In this document: positions 9,944 to 19,106 of the stretch, piece by piece | How the letters are laid out: each line of letters opens with the position of its first letter | How positions within the stretch are numbered: position 1 is the stretch's first letter | Assembly: GCF_900460215.1 (NCBI RefSeq) | Contig: NZ_UHIA01000003.1 | Coordinates: forward strand, 679,784 to 743,783 | Reading direction: 5' to 3' | Length of the DNA: 64,000 bases | From: Suttonella indologenes | Lineage (GTDB): Bacteria; Pseudomonadota; Gammaproteobacteria; Cardiobacteriales; Cardiobacteriaceae | Program-made: the position numbers and the translations under genes | The notes under the pieces: generated by a model | The model's input: the letters and a program-made list of their open reading frames with translations, nothing else | Database searches by the model: none | What the model was told of the DNA's origin: nothing

Positions 9944-10906
9944 ATGTATTTTGCCGACTGCCATAGCTGCCTGCCCCTGCACGGAGATACCGATTTCGCC
10001 CAATTGCGCCTGCACTACGACAGCGGCGTGCGCTATGTGAGCATCAATATCGGCATGGACATGAATCCTTTGTCGCAAATCATGCGTACCATTGCCGGTT
10101 TCCGCCGCCAAATCGCGGCAAGCGATTGGCTGATTCAGGCGCAAAGCTATGCCGACATTGAACGCGCTTTCGCTGAAAACAAACTGGCGGTTTCCTTTGA
10201 TTTGGAAGGCGCTTTGCCGCTCTTGGAAAGCGTGGACATGGTCGGGCTTTATCATCATCTGGGCGTGCGGCAAATCCATTTGGCGTATAACCGTAACAAC
10301 AGCATTGCCGGTGGCGCGCACGACACGCCGCAGGGCTTGACCGCCTTGGGGCGCGAAGTGGTGGAAGCCATTCATACCCACGGCATTTTGATGGATTTAA
10401 GCCATAACAGCGAAGAAACCGCATTCGATATTTGTCGCTTAAGCGGCAAGCGTCCCGTCTTATACAGCCATGCCAACCCTGCCGCACTGGTCGCGCACGG
10501 ACGCAATATCAGCGACGATATTATGCGAGCGGTGGCGGCAACCGGCGGATTGATCGCCTTAAACGGCGTGGGGCGTTTTGTCGGCGATGAGAATCTTAAT
10601 CCTCTGTCTATGCTGCCGTTGATTGAATATGTGGCGGGGCTTGTGGGCATCGAACATACGGCAATCGGCTTGGATTATTGCTATGACGACGGACGTCCCG
10701 ATATTCCCGCCGATGTTGATCGCGGCTACTGGTGGCCGGTGGAAGCCGGTTATCTGCCCGGCAAAGGACTCTCCGGCAAATACATCTCTCCGGAAGGATT
10801 AATGAGCATTGGCGAGGAACTTGCTAAGCGCAACTATACTGAAGCGCAAATAGATGCGATTATGCGAGGCAATATTTTGCGCTTAATCAGTCAAGTATGG
10901 AAATAA
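9944..10906 (+). CDS. M19 (renal/membrane dipeptidase) family protein with an altered metal motif
   Basis: The 320-residue protein matches the M19 dipeptidase layout. The expected metal ligands can be traced as His in DCHSCLPL near the N-terminus, Glu in SFDLEGALPL, His in LMDLSHNSEET and His in VLYSHANPAAL. A GLDYCYDDG segment replaces the common GSDFDG. The usual HxD zinc pair reads H-S-C here, so one aspartate ligand is a cysteine, which may alter metal use or activity. No signal peptide is visible, so it is probably cytoplasmic. The ATG abuts the hldE stop, so it is probably co-transcribed. The substrate is unknown. Confidence 0.82.
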   Translation: MYFADCHSCLPLHGDTDFAQLRLHYDSGVRYVSINIGMDMNPLSQIMRTIAGFRRQIAASDWLIQAQSYADIERAFAENKLAVSFDLEGALPLLESVDMVGLYHHLGVRQIHLAYNRNNSIAGGAHDTPQGLTALGREVVEAIHTHGILMDLSHNSEETAFDICRLSGKRPVLYSHANPAALVAHGRNISDDIMRAVAATGGLIALNGVGRFVGDENLNPLSMLPLIEYVAGLVGIEHTAIGLDYCYDDGRPDIPADVDRGYWWPVEAGYLPGKGLSGKYISPEGLMSIGEELAKRNYTEAQIDAIMRGNILRLISQVWK

Positions 10907-10966
10907 CAATTAACTGACAAATGCTCGATAATCAGGCATAATCATACGCCTTGCTAAGGAAGAACA

Positions 10967-11722
10967 ATGGCCCAACCCAAAAAAAACGATTACTACGACA
11001 TCCTTCATATTAGTCCGGATGCAGATTTACGCGAAGTTGCCGAAGCGATTCGGCATTTTCGTGAAGAAAGAGACAAATCCGGCAATTACGCCGCCATTAT
11101 CAATAAAATCGAAGAAACGCTTACAGACCCTGAACTGCGCGTGCAATATGATTTCGAACACGGTTATTCCGGTCCTAAAGACAGCTTTATGGACATTGAC
11201 GAAAGCGTTAGCAAAAATCATCACAGTACCAAGCCCGAACATCATAAATACGACATCCGCAAAGAATTAGCGGAATATTCCGTCTTATCCGATAAAAATA
11301 CGAATTTAGGCAGTTTCTCTTTATTTGATTTGCGCAAAATCATCATTGCTTTTAGCGTGTTAATCGTGCTTCTGTTGGCCTTTATATTCTCTAAACCCCT
11401 ATTAGACAAAAAAGCGGGAAAAGAACAGGCGCAAGCGGCTTTGGCACTCTTAAAACAAACGGAATCGCAAGTAGAAAACGCCATTAGAGAAAGCAAAATC
11501 TTCCCGGAAAAACTCAATCTGCACAATAGCGACAGCCGCTTTAATCTGCGTCTTGATACGCAAAGACAGCAGATTGTCTTAACTTTTAGCGGCGATGTGG
11601 TTAAAGTCTTGCGCAATGCGGAAATGACAAACAGCTTTATCACCCAGCCAAACCTCACTTACTGGAAATGCGATATCGGAAGCGATTTTCCGGCTGAATA
11701 TAAACCTGTGAAATGTTTCTAA
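10967..11722 (+). CDS. Membrane protein with a degenerate N-terminal J-domain
   Basis: Residues 6-65 look like a DnaJ fold: KNDYYDILHISPDADLREV opens it and TDPELRVQYDFEHG closes it. The diagnostic HPD tripeptide is absent (the loop region reads FREERDKSGN), so stimulation of DnaK is unlikely. A single transmembrane helix (KIIIAFSVLIVLLLAFIFS, about 125-143) precedes a C-terminal domain of about 100 residues with no family I recognise. It has a good ribosome site (AAGGAAG) and is followed by a strong terminator at 11796-11820. Function unknown; a membrane-tethered protein-interaction role is a guess. Confidence 0.7.
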   Translation: MAQPKKNDYYDILHISPDADLREVAEAIRHFREERDKSGNYAAIINKIEETLTDPELRVQYDFEHGYSGPKDSFMDIDESVSKNHHSTKPEHHKYDIRKELAEYSVLSDKNTNLGSFSLFDLRKIIIAFSVLIVLLLAFIFSKPLLDKKAGKEQAQAALALLKQTESQVENAIRESKIFPEKLNLHNSDSRFNLRLDTQRQQIVLTFSGDVVKVLRNAEMTNSFITQPNLTYWKCDIGSDFPAEYKPVKCF

Positions 11723-11795
11723 TCTGAAATCGGATACAAATTCAGGTATTCAATATATCGATACCGAATGCCTAAACTATCGATGAAATTATCTG

Positions 11796-11820
11796 AAGCG
11801 GAATGTTTTTCCGCTTTTTT
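11796..11820 (+). terminator. Rho-independent terminator after the J-domain-like gene
   Basis: AAGCGGAA (11796-11803) pairs with TTCCGCTT (11809-11816) around a 5-nt loop, ending in an unbroken T-run to 11820. It lies 74 bp after the stop codon. Confidence 0.85.
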
Positions 11821-11870
11821 ATGCCCTATTTGCAATGCTATTTTATGAACGGCATTTAAATTTCCGGTTT

Positions 11871-11963
11871 TATAGTCTCTTAACTTCAAAATGAGATTAT
11901 TCTAAGCGCTTCTCCTGACAAAATGTGTATCTCTAAATCTCATTTTGAAGTTAAGGTACTATA
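11871..11963. mobile_element. 93-bp inverted-repeat element with TATAGT ends, MITE-like
   Basis: A 27-bp left arm (11871-11897) and right arm (11937-11963) are inverted repeats with two mismatches, separated by 39 bp. The ends read TATAGT and ACTATA, like the TA-flanked ends of the IS630 and MITE copies in this window. There is no coding capacity. It lies between the terminator of the J-like gene and the MITE at 12012. It could instead be a large extragenic hairpin. Confidence 0.5.
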
Positions 11964-12011
11964 CAACGTATTAGTTTTGATTTTATCCGCACATAATCAT
12001 TAATGACTAGA

Positions 12012-12116
12012 TATAGTCAATTCAGCTCAAATAAAGACACAGTTTTTATATGTTAGCCCGTACAATAGTAAAGCTTGATATTTTTAGGTGTGCAACTTTG
12101 TCATGAATTGACTATA
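12012..12116 (+). mobile_element. 105-bp MITE, copy A (IS630-type ends)
   Basis: The ends TATAGTCAATTCA and TGAATTGACTATA form a terminal inverted repeat, with TA at both borders as expected of a TA target duplication. The reverse complement of 53370-53474 matches it over all 105 bp with only two differences (CC versus TT near the middle). No ORF is present. The terminal TAGTCAA is shared with the IS630-family element at 37654-38540, the likely source of transposase. It sits 75 bp upstream of bioB, so it may affect the bioB promoter. Confidence 0.8.
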
Positions 12117-12191
12117 TTTTCTTAAAGAAAATTTTATTTGCTTTGGCGACATCTTTTAGTTATACAGTAAGTTTTTTCTAAGGAATCTTAT

Positions 12192-13217
12192 ATGTCGCTT
12201 TGGACGCTCGAACAGGCGCGGGCAATTCATGACCAGCCCTTTATGGATTTGATGTTTCAGGCGCAGCAAATACATCGCGCCCATCATGCGGCAAATGCAG
12301 TACAAGTCAGCACCTTATTGTCGATTAAAACAGGCGCCTGCCCTGAAGATTGCAAATATTGCCCGCAGAGCGCGCGCTATCAAACAGGCGTGGCGCGCGA
12401 GAAATTATTGTCGAAAGAAGAAATCCTGCAAGCGGCGCAGCGTGCCAAAGCGCAAGGTGCGCAACGTTTTTGCATGGGCGCGGCATGGCGCGACCCTAAG
12501 CCGCAGCATATGCCTTTTTTGACGGAAGTGGTGCGCGAAGTCAAAGCCTTAGGCTTGGAAACCTGCATGACGCTAGGCATGCTGGACGCGGATAAAGCAG
12601 GGCAGTTGGCGGCGGCAGGCTTGGATTATTACAATCATAATTTAGACAGCTCGCGCGAATTTTACGAAAAAATCATCACTACCCGTACATATGACGAACG
12701 TTTGGATACCTTGGATAACGTACGCAATGCCGGCATGAAAATCTGCTCGGGCGGCATTATGGGTATGGGCGAAGAAAGTCATGACCGCTTGGAAATGCTG
12801 GTAACGTTGGCAAATTTGCCCAAGCCGCCGGAAAGCGTGCCGATTAATCAGTTGGTACGTGTCAAAGGCACGCCGCTGGCGCATGAAGACGATCTCGATC
12901 CTTTTGATTTTGTGCGTGTTATCGCCACCGCCCGCATTCTGATGCCCAAAAGTGCGGTGCGCATTGCGGCAGGGCGCGAATTTATGAGCGAGCAAACTCA
13001 AGCGCTGTGCTTTATGGCGGGTGCCAATTCCGTTTTCTACGGCTGCAAATTGCTGACCGCCAATAATGCCGACGAGCAGGGCGATGTGCAATTATTCGCC
13101 AAATTGGGCATTAACCCCGAATGGGTAGCGGCGCAGCAGACCTTGCGCCGCAGCTTGCAGCAAGCCGCCGCTTTGGGTGTCTATCGTCCTTCAGCGACAG
13201 AAAATCTGGCAAATTAG
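12192..13217 (+). CDS. bioB: Biotin synthase
   Basis: This radical-SAM enzyme inserts sulfur into dethiobiotin, the last step of biotin synthesis. The CxxxCxxC motif is [12 protein letters not shown] (C50, C54, C57). Other BioB signatures are [26 protein letters not shown] and the [15 protein letters not shown] stretch near the C-terminus. The length of 341 residues is typical. The start ATG follows AAGGAAT. No other bio genes are adjacent. The upstream region carries two miniature elements, and an IS5-type remnant follows downstream. Confidence 0.97.
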   Translation: MSLWTLEQARAIHDQPFMDLMFQAQQIHRAHHAANAVQVSTLLSIKTGACPEDCKYCPQSARYQTGVAREKLLSKEEILQAAQRAKAQGAQRFCMGAAWRDPKPQHMPFLTEVVREVKALGLETCMTLGMLDADKAGQLAAAGLDYYNHNLDSSREFYEKIITTRTYDERLDTLDNVRNAGMKICSGGIMGMGEESHDRLEMLVTLANLPKPPESVPINQLVRVKGTPLAHEDDLDPFDFVRVIATARILMPKSAVRIAAGREFMSEQTQALCFMAGANSVFYGCKLLTANNADEQGDVQLFAKLGINPEWVAAQQTLRRSLQQAAALGVYRPSATENLAN

Positions 13218-13326
13218 CAAGGAAATTGCCGCTAAAAATCTTTGCTGATTTCTACAAAAACGCTTTGTTCCGCTTGTTGGTCATAGGCAAAATGATTGCT
13301 TTTTTGCCGTTTCCATTGCCATAAAG

Positions 13327-13737
13327 GCTGAGCGCTTTGCCGTAATCTTTGAAGCACTGCGGGGAGATCCTGATATGGAATACGCTATGATTGACGGCAC
13401 CATTGTTAAAGTCCACCGCCACGGACAAGGTGCAAAAAGGGGACTTCAAATCAGTCCATCGGTAAATCCAAAGACGACATGAGCACCAAAATCTTGTGAT
13501 GCAGATTGGCTGTTAGAGGAACTGAACGAAAGAGCTTGCCAAGCGGTGATTCCACCGACGAGCAAGCGAAAACTGCAACGTGCTTATGACCGGCATGTGT
13601 ACAAATGGCGTCATTTGCTAGAAAATGTTTTCTGTAATTTAAAGGAGTTTAAGAAGATAGCCATGCCTTCGGAGAAAACAGACAGATCCTTTGCGACAAA
13701 CATTTACCTCGCTGCAATACTTATGGCTTTAAGGTGA
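13327..13737 (+). pseudogene. Remnant of an IS5-family transposase
   Basis: Two disconnected segments of an IS5-type DDE transposase are readable. One encodes EALRGDPDMEYAMIDGTIVK followed by a HRHGQGAK stretch (about 13348-13450), which then breaks by frameshift and stop. The other, after a large internal deletion, encodes a C-terminal part with YDRHVYKWRHLLENVFCNLK and ends at the TGA near 13735. The catalytic middle is missing, so it cannot be functional. The 110 bp between bioB and this remnant hold nothing I recognise. Confidence 0.72.
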
Positions 13738-13843
13738 TTGTCACAGACCCTAGATATTTCTCGTCTATGGAATGCTTTTTCCGACCGCGCTATGATATGC
13801 TTTTCACAGATAAGCCGGCAGTGTGCTTGCAAAGGATGTAAAG

Positions 13844-14092
13844 ATGAACCCACGTTTGAAATGGTTGTGCCGCAGAGGTATGAAAGAGTTGGATTTATTG
13901 ATGGAAAGCTATTTGCAGCAGGATTATCCGCAGGCGTCTAAGGCGCGACAGGTGGCTTTTGAAAAATTGCTGGGCTATCAGGATCCTTTGATTTTGGATT
14001 TGCTTTTCGGGCGCGAGCGCGATGCTGATGCCGAGGTGCAGGCTTTGATTGATATTTTGCACGATTATCAAGTGGCGAAAGCGGGTGAATAA
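13844..14092 (+). CDS. sdhE: FAD assembly factor SdhE (succinate dehydrogenase flavinylation)
   Basis: SdhE promotes covalent FAD attachment to SdhA. The small protein (82 residues) begins MNPRLKWLCRRGMKELD, containing the RGMKELD version of the conserved RGxxE motif. I chose the ATG at 13844 because AAGGA lies eight bases upstream and homologues start here; a GTG at 13823 would add seven residues. It overlaps the next gene by one base (TAATG). The sdh operon itself is 7 kb away on the opposite strand, so sdhE here is attached to an efflux operon. Confidence 0.9.
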   Translation: MNPRLKWLCRRGMKELDLLMESYLQQDYPQASKARQVAFEKLLGYQDPLILDLLFGRERDADAEVQALIDILHDYQVAKAGE

Positions 14093-15201
14093 TGAAGAAA
14101 ATCTTTCCATTACTCTTGTTGTTGATTGCGGGCGGAGCGGCTTTTGCGTGGTGGCGCAATCAGCAGTTGTTGGATACGCAGTTAGAGGGTTTTGCCAAAG
14201 CCAACGGACGTTTGGAATTGGAGCGTTACCGCGTGGCGACTTTGCGCCCGGGGCGGATTGCAATGCTGCATGTGCAGGAAGGGCAGCAGGTGGCGAAAGA
14301 TGATGTGTTGGTCAGTTTGTCTTCCGAAGAGGCGGAGGCGAAATTAGCCGCGGCAGAAGCGGCGCGCGCACGGGCGCAAAGTGCGGTACGACGCGCGCAA
14401 GGCGCCGAGCAAAGAGCCAAGAGTGCGCAGTCGCGTGCCGACGGCGGTATGGCGCAGGCGGATGCCGAGATTGCGGCTCAGCGCGCGCAATTGGCGATTG
14501 CCGAAGAGGAATTGAACAATGCGCGGCAGTTGTTTAAGCAGAAATTGATTTCCGCGGCGGAGCTGACGAAGCGCGAAAAGGCGCGCGATGCTTTGCGTGC
14601 GGCGGTCAATGCCGCCACTGCCGGTAAATCGCAGGCGCAAGCCGGAGAAACGGAGGCGCAGGCGGCCATCAGCGAGGCGGCGGCAGGTGTGCAGGAAGCG
14701 CAGGCGGCAGTCGCGCAGACCGATGCCGAGATTCGCGCGATTCAAAGCGCGATTGAGGATTTGACGGTAAAAGCGCCGATTGACGGACGCGTGGAATATA
14801 CGGTGGCGCAGGCGGGCAATGTGGTGGCGGCGGGCAGCGTGCTGCTGTCTTTGGTCGATCCGCTGGACGTGTCGATGGACGTATTTTTGCCGATTAGCGC
14901 GATGGGGCAGGTAGCGATTGGGGCGGAGGCACGGATTGTTCCCGACGGTTTGCCGGCGGTGTTGCCGGCGCAGGTCATCCGAATTGCCGAGCAAGCGCAA
15001 TTCACGCCGAAATATGTGGAAACCGCCGCCGAGCGCGAGCATTTGATGTATCGCGTAACGGTGCGGATTCCGCCCGAGATTGCCGCCGATTATGCCGATT
15101 ATCTCAAGGGTGGAATGACGGCTGTGGGCTATGTGCGCTTAGACGAGCATAAGGAATGGCCGAGCGAATTGGCATTGCGTCTGCCGGCGAAGCCGCAATG
15201 A
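14092..15201 (+). CDS. HlyD-family membrane fusion (periplasmic adaptor) protein
   Basis: An N-terminal signal anchor (KKIFPLLLLLIAGGAAFAWW) is followed by a split biotinyl-lipoyl domain (GRIAMLHVQEGQQV near 60, VKAPIDGRVEYTVAQAGNVV near 225). Between them lies a long Ala/Gln-rich coiled-coil hairpin (about 85-215). This matches YhiI-like adaptors of ABC exporters. It joins the inner-membrane transporter encoded by the next two genes to the outer-membrane channel at 19107. It overlaps sdhE by one base and the next gene by four (ATGA), so translation is coupled. Substrate unknown. Confidence 0.9.
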   Translation: MKKIFPLLLLLIAGGAAFAWWRNQQLLDTQLEGFAKANGRLELERYRVATLRPGRIAMLHVQEGQQVAKDDVLVSLSSEEAEAKLAAAEAARARAQSAVRRAQGAEQRAKSAQSRADGGMAQADAEIAAQRAQLAIAEEELNNARQLFKQKLISAAELTKREKARDALRAAVNAATAGKSQAQAGETEAQAAISEAAAGVQEAQAAVAQTDAEIRAIQSAIEDLTVKAPIDGRVEYTVAQAGNVVAAGSVLLSLVDPLDVSMDVFLPISAMGQVAIGAEARIVPDGLPAVLPAQVIRIAEQAQFTPKYVETAAEREHLMYRVTVRIPPEIAADYADYLKGGMTAVGYVRLDEHKEWPSELALRLPAKPQ

Positions 15202-17975
15202 CTGCGCCGCTAGCCGTCGATGTGCGCCGTGTTTCGCATCGCTACGGCAAAACGACGGCATTGGAGAGTTTCAGCCTCAGCCTACCGGCAGGGGAAAGCA
15301 TTGCTTTGGTCGGGCCGGACGGTGTGGGCAAATCGACTTTGCTGGCATTGATTGCAGGGGTCAAAATTCTGCAAAGCGGCAGTTTGCATGTTTTCGGACA
15401 AGATATTGCCGACCGCCATGCGCGACAAGCCCTGTCGCGGCGGATTGCCTTTATGCCGCAGGGCTTGGGCTATAATCTCTATCCCACGCTTTCGATTGAC
15501 GAAAATATCGATTTCCACGCGCGCTTATTTTCCATTCCCGCCGCCGAACGCGAGGCGCGGATTGAGCGATTGTTAAGCGCCACCGATTTACTGCGTTTTC
15601 GCGACCGTCCTGCGGGCAAGCTCTCGGGCGGCATGAAACAGAAATTAAGCCTGTGCTGCGCATTGGTGCATGACCCCGAACTGTTGATTTTAGACGAACC
15701 GACGACGGGTGTTGATCCGCTGTCAAGGCGACAATTCTGGCAATTGATTGCCGATTTGCGTCGCGAAAATCCGCGCATGACGGTACTGGTCGCCACCGCC
15801 TATATCGACGAGGCGGAGCAATTCGAACAATTAATTGCCATGGACGAGGGCAAATTGCTGATTCATGCGCCAACGGCGGAAGTGATTGAACAATACGCCG
15901 GCACGGCGCCGCCTGATGATGAGGACATCAGCCATATTACGCCGCTGGAGCGCGCCTATCATCATCTCTTGCCCGAAGACAAACGTGGCGATGTGGATTT
16001 GCAGATTCCGCCTTTTCAGCCCGAAGCAGATGCGCCGCCGGCAATGGAGGCGGAGGGCTTGAGCAAACGTTTCGGCGATTTCACGGCGGTGGACAACGTC
16101 AGTTTTCGGATTGAAAAAGGCGAGATTTTCGGCTTTTTAGGCTCGAACGGCTGTGGCAAATCCACCACGATGAAGATGCTGACGGGGCTGCTCGAGCCCA
16201 GCGAAGGTCATGCCGAACTCTTAGGCGAAGCCATCGAAGCCGGCAGTATCGAGATGCGGATGCGCGTGGGCTATATGTCGCAAGCCTTTTCTTTGTATGA
16301 AGAAATGAGCGTACGCAAAAATCTGGAAATGCACGCCACTTTATACCGCCTGCGCGGCAGCGCGGCGCGAAAAGCGGTGCAAGACGCCTTAAGTCGCTAT
16401 CAATTGGCGGAAGTGGCGGATATCTTGCCGCGCCATTTGTCTTTGGGACTGCGCCAGCGTCTGCAACTTGCCGCCGCCTGCCTGCATCATCCCGAAGTCT
16501 TGATTTTAGACGAACCGACTTCGGGCGTGGATCCTGCGGCGCGCGATTTGTTCTGGCAAGAATTGGGCAAACTCTCGCGCGAAGAACGGATTACCATCTT
16601 CGTATCCACCCATTTCATGAGCGAGGCGGCGCGCTGCGACCGCATTTCCTTTATGCACCGCGGACGCGTGCTGGATATGGGTACGCCGCGGGAATTATGC
16701 CGCCGTCAGGACGCGGCGAATTTGGAAGAAGCCTTTATCCGCTATTTGGAAGCTGCCGAAGAGGCGCCCGTAGCGGCAGAAGACCGTCAGGACGCCGAAC
16801 AGCGCGCGCCCATCGCCGCCGCACATACCGCGCCGCAAAGCGGTTTTATAGCATGGCTGTCTTTGCTGTGGACTTTTGCCAGACGCGAAAGCAAGGAATT
16901 GCTGCGCGACCCCGTGCGTCTGTTTTTCGCCTTGTTCGGGCCGGTATTGATGATGGTCTCTGCCGCCGCCGCGATTTCTTTTGATGTGCGCGCGATTGAT
17001 TTCGCCGTCTGGGATCAAGACCAAAGCGCGGAAAGTCGCGCTTTATTGGCGCATTTTCGCGGCTCGCCTTATTTTTGCGAGCAGGCGCCGCTGTCTTCCG
17101 CCGCCGCCAAAGAGGCGGCGCTAAAAAGCGGCAGGGCGGCTTTAGTGATTGAGATTCCTTCAGGTTTTGCCAAAGACATGCTCAGGCAATCGCCGACACC
17201 GGTCGCTTTTCTCATTAGCGGCAGCGAGCCTTTCTTGGCGGAAAACATCAAAGGCATGGTCTTGGGTATTGTGCAAAGCTATAGCGCGGAAAAATTGCAG
17301 CAAAGCGGCTATCCTCTCGATTTCAGTCCGCCGCTGCAAGTGCAGGCGCGCTTTGCCTATAATCAGGATTTCAAAAGTATTTATGCCATCACGCCCGGCG
17401 TGATTATGATGGCATTGATGCTGATTCCCGTGATGATGACCACTTTGGGTGTGGTGCGCGAAAAAGAAATCGGCTCTATCAGCAATCTGTACACCTCGCC
17501 CGCCTCGGTGGCGCAATTTCTGCTCGGCAAGCAATTGCCCTATATCGGCGCAGGCTTATTGAGCTTTCTTATCTTGGTCTTATTGGCGGTACTGCTCTTC
17601 GACGTGCCGATTCACGGCAGCTTTTTCGCCATGCTGTTGGGCGCCTACCTGCTGATTTTTGCCGTTACCGCCTTTGGTTTGCTGGTATCCAGTGTTTTGT
17701 CTTCACAAGTGGCGGCAATGGCGGCTGCAGCGATTCTGACTATGATTCCCGCCATGAATTTCTCCGGCATGCTTTACCCCGTTTCCACCATTACCGGCGG
17801 CGGACGTATCATGGCGGCAGTCTTCCCCGCGGCACATTTTCAGCGCATCTCTTTGGGTGCCTTTACCAAAGGGCAGAGTTTTGCCGATTTTCTCCCCAAC
17901 TACGCCGCCTTGCTCGCCTTTGCGCTGGGCTGTCTCAGCCTCGCCATTATGCTGCTGCGCAAACAGGAGAAATAA
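15198..17975 (+). CDS. RbbA/YhiH-type ABC transporter: two ATPase domains fused to an ABC-2 permease
   Basis: This protein of about 925 residues has ABC domain 1 (Walker A GPDGVGKST, signature LSGGMKQK, Walker B LLILDEPTTGVD), ABC domain 2 (Walker A GSNGCGKST, LSLGLRQR, VLILDEPTSGVD) and a C-terminal ABC-2 permease region with six or so hydrophobic segments. The layout and length match E. coli RbbA (YhiH). Within this operon an export role fits better than ribosome binding. The start at 15198 was chosen over an upstream ATG at 15156 because it gives the ATGA overlap with the adaptor gene. Confidence 0.9.
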   Translation: MTAPLAVDVRRVSHRYGKTTALESFSLSLPAGESIALVGPDGVGKSTLLALIAGVKILQSGSLHVFGQDIADRHARQALSRRIAFMPQGLGYNLYPTLSIDENIDFHARLFSIPAAEREARIERLLSATDLLRFRDRPAGKLSGGMKQKLSLCCALVHDPELLILDEPTTGVDPLSRRQFWQLIADLRRENPRMTVLVATAYIDEAEQFEQLIAMDEGKLLIHAPTAEVIEQYAGTAPPDDEDISHITPLERAYHHLLPEDKRGDVDLQIPPFQPEADAPPAMEAEGLSKRFGDFTAVDNVSFRIEKGEIFGFLGSNGCGKSTTMKMLTGLLEPSEGHAELLGEAIEAGSIEMRMRVGYMSQAFSLYEEMSVRKNLEMHATLYRLRGSAARKAVQDALSRYQLAEVADILPRHLSLGLRQRLQLAAACLHHPEVLILDEPTSGVDPAARDLFWQELGKLSREERITIFVSTHFMSEAARCDRISFMHRGRVLDMGTPRELCRRQDAANLEEAFIRYLEAAEEAPVAAEDRQDAEQRAPIAAAHTAPQSGFIAWLSLLWTFARRESKELLRDPVRLFFALFGPVLMMVSAAAAISFDVRAIDFAVWDQDQSAESRALLAHFRGSPYFCEQAPLSSAAAKEAALKSGRAALVIEIPSGFAKDMLRQSPTPVAFLISGSEPFLAENIKGMVLGIVQSYSAEKLQQSGYPLDFSPPLQVQARFAYNQDFKSIYAITPGVIMMALMLIPVMMTTLGVVREKEIGSISNLYTSPASVAQFLLGKQLPYIGAGLLSFLILVLLAVLLFDVPIHGSFFAMLLGAYLLIFAVTAFGLLVSSVLSSQVAAMAAAAILTMIPAMNFSGMLYPVSTITGGGRIMAAVFPAAHFQRISLGAFTKGQSFADFLPNYAALLAFALGCLSLAIMLLRKQEK

Positions 17976-19103
17976 ATGCACCGCTTCCGCAATACCTTGA
18001 CCCTGACCCTCAAAGAATTCCGCAGCCTGCTCTCCGATGCCGTCATGATGGGTTTGATTATCGTGATATTCACGGTGGCAGTGATTGCGATTGCCAAAGG
18101 CATCAGCATTGAAGTGCGTAATGCCAGCGTTGCCATTGTCGATGAAGACCATTCCGTCTTTAGCCGTCGCCTCGCCGACAGCCTGCAAGCGCCGTATTTC
18201 CAGCCGCCGCAGTATCTGCCCTCGCTGAAGGCGGCGCAGCAAGCCATGGATAAAGGCGACTATATTTTTGTACTGGTACTGCCGCCGCAACTGGAAAAAG
18301 ACCTGCTGCGCGGCGCCAAGCCGGAAATCCAAGTTATCGCCGATGCCACCGCGCTCAGCCAAGCCGGTATCGGCTTCGGCTATTTACAACACATCATACA
18401 GCGCGAAGCCCTCGTCCTACTCGGACAGGATGATATGACGGATTTGCTGCCCCTGCAGCCCCATCTCAACATCACATTCAACCCCAATACCGACAGCAGC
18501 TGGTTTTTAGCTCTTGCCAACGTCAGCACCTTCGTATTCATGCTCGCCATGCTCTTGGTCGGCGCAGCGGTCATTCGCGAACGCGAACGCGGCACCATCG
18601 AGCATCTGCTCGTCATGCCCGTTAGCGCCAACGAAATTGCGGCGGCAAAAATCATCGCCAACGGTACAGTCATTGCGCTGGCGACCTTGGCATCGGTGCA
18701 ATTTATCGTTAAAGGCGTATTAAACGTGGACTTATCGGGATCAATGGCACTATTTGCGCTTGGTACGGTCGTCTTTCTTTTTTCCGCCGCCGCCCTCGGC
18801 ATTCTGCTCGCCATCGCCGCCCCCAGCATGCCGCAATTCGCCCTCCTCATGTTGCCGATATACATCGTCCTGCGCATCATCTCGGGCGGCGAAACGCCTT
18901 TGGCAAGCATGCCCGACTGGCTGCAAAACATCAGCCAAGCCTCGCCCATGACCCAATACGTCAGCTTCAGCAATGCCGTGCTGTTTCGCAACGCGCCCCT
19001 GCATCTGGTGCAAAAAGAGCTGCTGATTATGGGCGGCATCGGACTGGCATTTTTACTCATCGCCCTGCTGCGCTTCCGCTCCATGCTCGACAAACAAGGA
19101 TAA
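17976..19103 (+). CDS. ABC-2 type permease (YhhJ-like)
   Basis: The 375-residue inner-membrane protein has one N-terminal helix (about 25-45), a periplasmic region of about 130 residues, then five or six hydrophobic segments including the conserved RERERGTIEHLLVMPVSANE stretch of ABC-2 permeases. It starts immediately after the RbbA-like stop codon and is followed after 3 bp by the outer-membrane component. It probably pairs with the permease half of the preceding fusion to form the transport channel. Confidence 0.9.
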   Translation: MHRFRNTLTLTLKEFRSLLSDAVMMGLIIVIFTVAVIAIAKGISIEVRNASVAIVDEDHSVFSRRLADSLQAPYFQPPQYLPSLKAAQQAMDKGDYIFVLVLPPQLEKDLLRGAKPEIQVIADATALSQAGIGFGYLQHIIQREALVLLGQDDMTDLLPLQPHLNITFNPNTDSSWFLALANVSTFVFMLAMLLVGAAVIRERERGTIEHLLVMPVSANEIAAAKIIANGTVIALATLASVQFIVKGVLNVDLSGSMALFALGTVVFLFSAAALGILLAIAAPSMPQFALLMLPIYIVLRIISGGETPLASMPDWLQNISQASPMTQYVSFSNAVLFRNAPLHLVQKELLIMGGIGLAFLLIALLRFRSMLDKQG

Positions 19104-19106
19104 ACC

